Assembly (NCBI GenBank): GCA_964017145.1
Contig: CAXHKQ010000180.1
Coordinates: 1-64,000, forward strand
Direction of reading: 5' to 3'
Source: Agrocybe praecox
Lineage: Eukaryota > Basidiomycota > Agaricomycetes > Agaricales > Agrocybaceae
Length of the DNA stretch: 64,000 nt
The translations under genes and the position numbers were made by a program. Position 1 is the first letter of the stretch; each line of letters opens with the position of its first letter. Below are positions 57,382-64,000 of the stretch, piece after piece. Below the pieces are notes generated by a model, which was not told the DNA's origin, did not search any database, and was given only the letters and a program-made list of their open reading frames with translations.

Positions 57382-58654
57382 ATGGCGTTCGCCCTCGTTT
57401 ACAAACTCAAGTACAAGTTTGATGAAAGCATAGTTTCAATGCAGTTTAACGATCAGGGTACTCGCCTAGCGGCGATCACGGAAGGGGGTTTCATTAACAT
57501 CTGGAATACCGTCACTGGTGAGAAGTATTTTCCCATACTAGGTCCAGAGGCGGGGCTTAGTGCCTGCATACTTTGGATGAAGGAAAATGCATTCCTATGC
57601 GGTATACAAAATGGATATCTCTTGTCGTGCTTTATTGATAGCGGCGACGAAGAAAATATGTCCTTGGTGCGTACTGCAGATGTTGCGCCAGCGTATTATA
57701 TTGAATATATCTCCAGACTGTTACGAAGCGAAAGGTCTTAGACACTATGAGCTTCAGTGGTCATAAGACATGCATTCATACCTTAGCGTATGAAAGATCA
57801 CTCCAATGCCTTGCAATTACCGCACATGATTCAGTAAAGTTGTGGAAAAGGAGTAAGTGTCTTTCCAATACAGTGAGACGCTATGCTGATAGTATCTTTA
57901 TTTTTAAAGATGAAAGGGAATGGGAATTCTATCGGAGCCTAACGTATCCATGCATGCCATCCAATCCCGAACAACCTGTGTGCATCACATCTATCGCATG
58001 GATCCCTAACGAGAGTCGTATTCTGGCCACTTACTTAAACCATGATTACATAGTGTAGGCTTTCCTAACTGTCATTTTCCGCCCTCTAATTGACTAAACC
58101 ATTCAGGATATGGGACCTTGTATCGCTATCGGTGAGCCGTACAATCAAAAGCTGGGGGGTGGACATGTAAGGCTCTTTCATCGCCTCTTTTTTTTTAGCT
58201 GACGAGACTTCTGAACCAATTCTGGTCATTTCCTTCAGACACAAATCAGAAATATTGACGAATAGCGGCGGCACACGACTTGCTACCGTGGATTTCAAAA
58301 ATTCATTCGACGTATACGATATTTACAGCGGCGTAGTGTGGTCTCCATCCATAGCCATGCAAGTTTTCGCTTTGAAATCGATTCACAGAGGCACTACGTG
58401 CGTTCTCGGCAGCAACGGAAAAGCGGAGCTTTTTGATATAGAAGCTGGCCTCATCACTCAGGTACTCGATCAAAATGACCCCGCAACTCAGGTAACGGCG
58501 ATTACTGTGAGTGTATTACACAGTCTACTTTTTTCTTTCTTTCTTGCTAATATTTATATAGGGGTACCAGAACGATAAAGAAACAGAGTTTATGATAGCG
58601 ACTGCTTCTTCTAAACAGTGCATCGTTTGGAAGACCGAAACGCATGAAGTTTAA
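57382..58654 (+). CDS. WD40-repeat protein
   Basis: ATG 57382 begins MAFALVYKLKYKFDESIVSM. Introns at about 57667-57713 (GTGCGTACTG to TCTCCAG), 57852-57909, 58056-58108, 58166-58239 and 58507-58560 give one uninterrupted protein of about 330 residues. WD-like units are visible: DQGTRLAAITEGGFINIWNT; HTLAYERSLQCLAITAHDSV leading to KLWKR; PNESRILATYLNHDYIV then IWDL; GGTRLATVDFKNSFDVYDIY; then GSNGKAELFDIE; and a last strand ATASSKQCIVWKTETHEV. It presumably forms a beta-propeller scaffold. Divergent from the nuclear-envelope gene; its partner is unknown. Confidence 0.7.
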
Positions 58655-59113
58655 TGTGAACTTACTTTCTTCTTTTTTCAATGCACTATATAAACATGGA
58701 CGCGTATGACCGTGACAATAGTATTTTTTTCTGCATATTATAGAGCGACCACATCTGGTATATGCCTTACGCCACTACACTCCCATGGTTCTTCACAATA
58801 TATCAAAGTAGAAGTTGTATTGATAGCAGAATTTAAGAACTGGATAGCATCTGAGACAACAAGGTAAATAACCCGACTATAATAAAAGATAAGTTTGCAT
58901 CCTTGGTCGCCCGAAAGTGCGACACAGAGGGCAGTATAGGGGCAGTGTAAGAGGACTGGGCAGTATAAGGAAACAAGGCAGTATAGTGGGACAGTGAAGG
59001 CAACATAGAAACATGAATCAAATCGAAGCCATGATCGCTGTAGGTCCTGTAAGAAATAGGTTTATCTTGAACAGTGAAGAACTCTCACTAGGATAGGACC
59101 TGACTCCATTGGT
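58655..59113. other. Intergenic; GGCAGTATA short repeats
   Basis: At about 58930-58995 the phrase GGCAGTATA (with AGG or AGT variants) recurs four times at irregular 10-25 bp spacing. No gene. Confidence 0.45.
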
Positions 59114-59823
59114 CTAGTCTTCTGCCATAGTGACTATGAAGCTTTCTTCTTCATCGAAGTCTTCTTCTTCATCGAAGTCTTCTTCTTCATCGAAGGCTTC
59201 TTCGTCTGAGTCGGTCATGAAGAGATCCGAGCAAGTGGTCTCCTCTTCGTTGTTTTCATCATCGGAGTCGTTAAAATTGGAGTAGTACCCACAATCGGAG
59301 TCGTAGCCAGGAATAGAGTTGTCTCTGAGATTGGACTGGTTAAACCAGCAGTGTTCGTCGTCAATGCCGATCGGAGAGGCTTGTGATACATCAGGCTGTG
59401 AGCTCTCATGCGTGTTGGCCCGTGGGAGATTGAAAGCGACGCTATAAGGAAGGGAAGGGCGACTATCCCATGGAAGATGCTCTTGTTGCTCACTAGCGAG
59501 CTGATCCATTTCAGATACGCAAGTCTCTACCGAGGTCGTAACTGCAACCTGTAAGCTCAGAGAGCTGGTAGCGCAGGAGATCTGGTCGTTGACTAAATAG
59601 AAAATAAGCATGTCAAAGTCTGAGAGTTATGATAATTCGCACATACACTCGAAGATGTCTTGTAACATGGAGTAGACTCGAAGAGCCTCTTCGACTTCGA
59701 AGTGAGCTCGTTAGAAAGGTAATTGAATTATTAATATAAGTGCTCACGAGGATAAGCTACCGATCCATTCGTTTGCTGAAGGAATGGGTTCCTTCCATAG
59801 GGAAGGGTAAGGTTGGCAACCAT
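59114..59823 (-). CDS. Unrecognised protein with acidic FDEEED-repeat tail
   Basis: From ATG 59823 (MVANLTLPYGRNPFLQQTNG) and short exons (VEEALRVYSMLQDIFE) to the long exon VNDQISCATSSLSLQVAVTT, WDSRPSLPYSVAFNLPRAN, DDEHCWFNQSNLRDNSIPGY, then NDSDDENNEEETTCSDLFMT and three FDEEED units before the stop at 59114. The acidic tail resembles those of nucleosome- or RNA-binding-associated proteins, but no domain is recognised. It is about 200 residues. Confidence 0.55.
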
Positions 59824-60751
59824 GATGCTGATCTTTAGCTCCTGTGGGCGGAGCCTCAATGCAGTGAGTCCGGGGCCGTAATTTTCAAGCTCTACACTCA
59901 AAGCAGTGAGTTGAGAATGATGGATCTATCTGGGAGGCAATTCACCCATGGTAACGGGTTTACTTTGATAAGTGAATATTTCTATAAGTGAAGATGAGCA
60001 GCGCAAGCCTATGAGGAATAGTAATTCTTCGCTATTTGAACTTAATAACGATCAGGGTCGAAGGAATTTATGATTATGCGTAGGCGTTAGTAGAAATCTA
60101 TGAGAGTCCGATGTATAGATATTTGGTTAGATTCTAATTTGATGGCTAGAATGGGAGAAGAATTAATGATTTTTGGAAAACGTGGTATAAATTCTACGTG
60201 GCAAGCAACCGTCTGTTATTTCTTGCCAGCGCCCTACTAAGATAATAGCTCGATAAGGATTAAGTAAAGAATCATGAGGCGACCCTTATTCCCACCGACT
60301 TAGACGTGGGAATCACCAGTACTTTCTGGACCTGTGACAATGGGCCGATGGAATTCAAGCCTCCTTACCCCACTCTGAGTTGGGTATAGCTTAAATTCTG
60401 ACGTCTTCCCACTCGACTTAGTCGTCTTCTCGCCTTAGACATCCTTGACCAGGCTTATGCATCCTGTAAACTATAGCTCAACATATTATGCGCGCCCTAT
60501 TTGACCGCAACTTGCTGCATGAACGGAACTAAGGATTCAGCTTCATACACATTCATTTATGTGTCAAAGTATCACGCGTCAAAGCAGCATTGGAGCATGA
60601 TACCAACTCTACGTAATTAAGTACATCTGACACGTGCTATGTTAACAATCAAGGCGCGGCGACCTCTTCGGCTAGAAAGACATCCTGAAAGAATGTACCC
60701 AGATCGCAATTGGGCATGGATTGAACGCAGTACTCCCTGTTTTCCTGCATA
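59824..60751. other. No gene seen; CGACTTAG motifs
   Basis: About 0.9 kb without a frame. Around 60284-60425 the related motifs CCACCGACTTAGACGTGGGA and CCCACTCGACTTAGTCGTC are short imperfect hairpins. Otherwise unremarkable. Confidence 0.45.
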
Positions 60752-61060
60752 TCATGACCAGGGATAGAGAATGGAGATGGCAGTGGAACATGCTTCGCCT
60801 ATGATGGATGTTTTGAACAACGGATCGATTGCTATATTCCATAAGAAATCAAACAACTTCCCCTCAAGCTGCCTCTTGAAGTTATGGCGTATGCACGTGG
60901 CGCAAAAACTGTGACCGTAAGAAAGACTAAAATAATTGGCGTTAGAATCCATCATCTAATATAGCAGGAGTGTAATGCTACTTACAGCTGCGATGCCATC
61001 AAAAGCCCTCGTGAATGAACATTAGCGCGGCACAAATGATCATGAACAGTTGAATGTCCG
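60752..61060 (-). pseudogene. Degenerate RING-finger paralogue
   Basis: The minus strand reads HLCRANVHSRGLLMASQL and, after a likely intron, SLSYGHSFCATCIRHNFKRQ, LEGKLFDFLWN before a stop at 60752. It matches the spacing of the intact RING gene at 33229-34013 (SLACGHVFCAQCLKDSF then LW), but the first Cys of C-G-H is Tyr and the upstream CxxC pair is reduced to one Cys, so zinc binding would be impaired. The downstream half of the protein is missing. Confidence 0.5.
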
Positions 61061-61342
61061 CCTTGTAAGTGTTTGGGTACAGCCACGGGCCTTCCGAATC
61101 CGTTCGCCTCGGCTACCACCCATACTTGCTAAATCTACCCTCCATAAATCCCGCTGATCTACTCGTACCAGCGATCAATGGAGTATGTTTTAGAGCGTTC
61201 GCTTTACATACGGCTTTCTTCGAGATCATTCCTAATATTGAATATGGTATTTCCCACCTATGTGCTAATCTTTGTTTGTGATTGAGGCATGTGGCTAGCG
61301 CTTTAAACAAAGCATGGTGTTCCAATAGGACAAACTAATGCT
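61061..61342. other. Short unassigned gap
   Basis: Only overlapping short frames on both strands; no gene called. Confidence 0.4.
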
Positions 61343-62473
61343 CTAATTATCTATCTCCCTTGCATCAATGCTCAAGGTAAGCTCACACGCCGCAATTCTG
61401 TCCGACAAGATTTCGAGTACATGTCTAAATGAGGCGTCCTGTTCCCTGACCCTGATCTCATGTGCCCGTTTTTCAGCTTCAATTTGTCCCTCGATCGTCG
61501 CCTTTCCCATTTGCAGCAACGCTACAACGTGCGCTTTCACCCGTGAAAGCGCCTCAGTGATGCGGGTGTCGGCTTCTTCTTTAAAGTCCTCGACGGATGA
61601 TATACCGTCCTCCGCTGTATGGATGAGCTGGGTCTGCATATCTTCAAATCCATCCACGTGATCTTTCATTTCATCCCGAATCAAATCGCCGAGATCTTGG
61701 AGCGGTCTCAATTCGGTTTCCACGTGATTCTTGAGATTCTGGAAACTTTCCCTAACGTTCTGCATCTCCGTCTTCATTTGGTGGAAAGACGTGTTAAATC
61801 CATCCAAAATCACCAGTGCCTTTTCGATCGTGGGTCTCGGATCATCATCAGCGATGGATGTAAAGCGGATGTCAAATTTGACTTGTGGGATCAATGCCCG
61901 AACAAACGCGAACAAACTCGCAAATGCAGCAGATACGCAGTAGAAGAGGGTGATGGCCCCAGAAATAGGATTCAACGCCAGGATGATAGCGCGTGCAGCA
62001 TCCTTATATCGACAGAGGTTCGCATAAAAGGATCCAAAGGCATAGGCAGCATAAGTCGTATCACTGGATCGTAGATCTAATAAACGGTAGACGGTCAGTT
62101 TAGAAAGACGCCTGGCTAACTGCGCTATAAACTTTCCTTCATGGATATAGCCAGAGAGAGAAACCGCGTTCGGGTTTTCAATCGCAGAGACCCTCAGGGA
62201 GGGGGTTGGCGGAGAATCCTTTCGGACGCGAATGGTTATGACGTCTATGTCATCTATGCGCATGTAATATTAGCTTGGAGTACATAGAGACATAAACAGG
62301 TTGAACTTGCCGCGCTCACTAATGGCTACCTCAGCCGGAATGACCGTATCTGCAAAGGTCGAGAGATTGAAAGGTCGAGAGGTACGAGGGATCGTAATTG
62401 ACATATAGGTTCCGTCTTCGGTGATTGGGATAGCCATCGCCATTGGTGATTTGAAAAGGATAATTTTCAGCAT
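61343..62473 (-). CDS. Membrane-anchored coiled-coil protein, unrecognised
   Basis: Two exons: ATG 62473 (MLKIILFKSPMAMAIPITED) to 62320, a 66-bp intron (62254-62319, GTGAGCGCGG to GCGCATAG), then 62253-61343. The join reads VIPAEVAI-N-DIDVITIRVR without a frame change. At about 350 residues it has an N-terminal beta-rich part, a long hydrophobic stretch (AIILALNPISGAITLFYCVS, then AAFASLFAFVRALIP) and about 170 residues of heptad-like coiled coil (SFHQMKTEMQNVRESFQNLK; SSVEDFKEEADTRITEALSR). No stops. A membrane tether is the simplest reading; whether nuclear or otherwise is unknown. Confidence 0.65.
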
Positions 62474-63118
62474 CTTTTATACTGCTCGCTGAGACTTTGT
62501 TTAGAACAATAAAGGTCAGGGTAGAAGAAAATGTTCATTTCAGCCCAGAAACTAGGAGGACCTAAGGCCTAAGGCCACAGATCTCAGATCTCTGTGGCAG
62601 CGTCGTCTTGATACCTGCACAGTCGGATTTCAAGTTGGAGACCTTTCCGATTGTATCTTTTGTGGTTGCTCATCATTGCACTGACATTGTCCGCTTACGA
62701 TACATTGCCTCGCAATCGCCCATTGTACACATTAATCCCATGGCGCGTAAATGCGGTGTTACATGCCCAACTAATTCGAAAATTTTCTCCGATAAATAGA
62801 ACCTTAAATGATTACAGCAAAAATTCATATGATCTAGAACAATCGACGGCGGAGTTTCTTGCATTTTGAGAGTTGGTAAAAATCACTGATTTAGAATTGC
62901 GCCACACTTTGCCGGTAATTCGAAGCAAAAACAAGTACGTATTAAGAAGAAAAAACAATAAAGTTGACCACATGCATGTTTCCTATAAGAGAAGTTACCA
63001 AGTTACACAGATTGTTATAACCACACGTTCCGCTTGTGGCGTGGTCTCGTACAATTTTTCTCATGTCACGTCGAAGGTTTACTATATGCTAGTAGGCCTC
63101 TATCAGTGACAAAGCGAA
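62474..63118. other. No gene seen
   Basis: Short frames only. No repeats noted except an imperfect CAGATCTCAGATCTCTGTGG hairpin near 62578. Confidence 0.45.
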
Positions 63119-63456
63119 TCAAGTACGAGTGCTTTCTTCTTCTTTTGTTTTAGAGTGTGAAAACGCTGCTGACAATATTGTGCAGCCCTTTGACCAAGAC
63201 GCGTAGAAGGAAGATCCCCGCCCAATACCGAATACGACATCCGGAACATGCATTCTGGAGTTGTTGACAGTTGAATTTCGGCTTTTCTCTGAAAACAGTG
63301 GCCGAGGGTAACATGGCATGCAAGGAAGAAGAAATAGGATGGAGGTATTATCAAAATTGTCCAGGTTTAACCATCAGCCAAAGCATAATTATAAGGGTTT
63401 CCCATTATGGCGCCAAGAATAGTCTGCCCTGGTACGGTACTTGCACTGGAATCCAT
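63119..63456 (-). CDS. Small unrecognised gene, two exons
   Basis: ATG 63456: MDSSASTVPGQTILGAIMGN, PYNYALAD, intron of about 82 bp (GTTAAACCTG to TTTTCAG), then EKSRNSTVNNSRMHVPDVVF, GIGRGSSFYASWSKGCTILS, AAFSHSKTKEEESTRT. About 93 residues. The frame extends upstream into a hydrophobic stretch (GGVIVQIIVDILTAFAW), so the true start may lie further 5'. Family unknown. Confidence 0.4.
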
Positions 63457-63754
63457 CTTCAATCGTATATTCGGATGGCTCCAGGCGAATGCAGTCAAAA
63501 TGTCAACAATAATTTGAACAATAACACCACCTACCTCCAGTGACCCCCGCCTCAACTTAGGTGGAAGTATGGCAACAGAGTGCAGGATTTGAAGTACAAG
63601 GGACTTCAATCTCTGGTACGAAAACGCCGACTTACTAAAAATTGACAGATCGACAGGTAACTTACAAGCATATACGTAATCGAATCAATCCCTTGTACTG
63701 AAGGCCTTTTAAACAAGAATTATCATCCCTATTTTCGCGAATTCACGTTCTCAA

Positions 63755-64000
63755 ATGCCTCGCGTTGCGATCATAGGAGAAAAATCTAGCGGTAGGCCTG
63801 TCAACAATCATCATTCCTTCGCTGCGGCATTAACTTTGATCGTGGACTTAGGAAAAACAAACTTTATAGCATATTTTACGGGGGTATGAGCCCTTTCTAT
63901 TCCTTATTTCGCCGTCATGTTTATCATCCAGTAGTAGGTCCTTCCTAGAGAGAGCACCATATGCCCCGTAGAGTGGCGGTTAACACCAAGCGACCGGTGG
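63755..64000 (+). CDS. Possible gene start running off the window
   Basis: ATG 63755 opens MPRVAIIGEKSSGRPVNNHH, SFAAALTLIVDLGKTNFIAY, FTG and then a donor-like GTATGAGCCC with a TCCAGTAG acceptor near 63930. The rest lies outside the window. Confidence 0.35.

Noticed and set aside
57739..57741. WD40 gene split into two genes by a stop
   Set aside because: A 47-bp intron starting GTGCGTACTG and ending TCTCCAG joins the two parts in frame.
1..64000. CRISPR arrays, operons, ribosome binding sites
   Set aside because: Spliced eukaryotic genes throughout; no regularly spaced short repeats of that kind.

Overview
The window looks like a basidiomycete fungal chromosome, most likely Agaricomycetes. 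Genes are split by many 45-65 bp GT-AG introns, and the recognisable families (tnp2/CACTA and KDZ transposases, DUF6534-type membrane proteins, the fungal 'CLATIF-CTW-VHPN' membrane family) are typical of mushroom-forming fungi. All functions are read from protein patterns by eye; no searches were run.

Layout. 0-5 kb: low-complexity DNA, one unrecognised multi-exon gene on the minus strand, and the tail of an integrase-core-type transposon protein. 5-7.3 kb: an AT-rich dispersed repeat family that recurs at 26.3-26.9 kb. 7.8-13.8 kb: a mosaic of broken housekeeping-gene pieces (SMC3, SMC4, P5C dehydrogenase, 5'-nucleotidase). 14.0-18.65 kb: an apparently intact CACTA-type (tnp2) transposase with SAP-like segments, followed by a broken membrane-protein fragment. 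19.4-23.5 kb: little recognisable. 23.5-26.0 kb: the 3' half of topoisomerase III with GRF zinc fingers and zinc knuckles. 28.75-30.2 kb: a near-identical inverted copy of part of the SMC4 fragment, abutting a decayed KDZ-type transposase. 31.85-32.86 kb: a TA-flanked element with terminal inverted repeats (MITE-like).

From about 33 kb the window is gene-rich and mostly intact: a RING-finger gene, a secreted or membrane-anchored helical protein, a DUF6534 membrane protein, a large tandem-repeat gene, a small leucine-zipper-like gene, two more unrecognised genes (one repeat-bearing), then a repeat block with a tRNA-like sequence (50.2-52.3 kb).

52.4-63.5 kb holds a coiled-coil protein with hydrophobic stretches, a SUN-domain protein, a convergent Brl1/Brr6-type nuclear-envelope protein, a divergent WD40 protein, an acidic-tail protein, a degenerate RING paralogue and a membrane-anchored coiled-coil protein. 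The SUN and Brl1/Brr6 neighbours are the most suggestive functional grouping. The other striking feature is the collage of fragments from SMC3, SMC4 and TOP3 plus metabolic genes beside DNA transposons, including an inverted duplication of about 1.45 kb.
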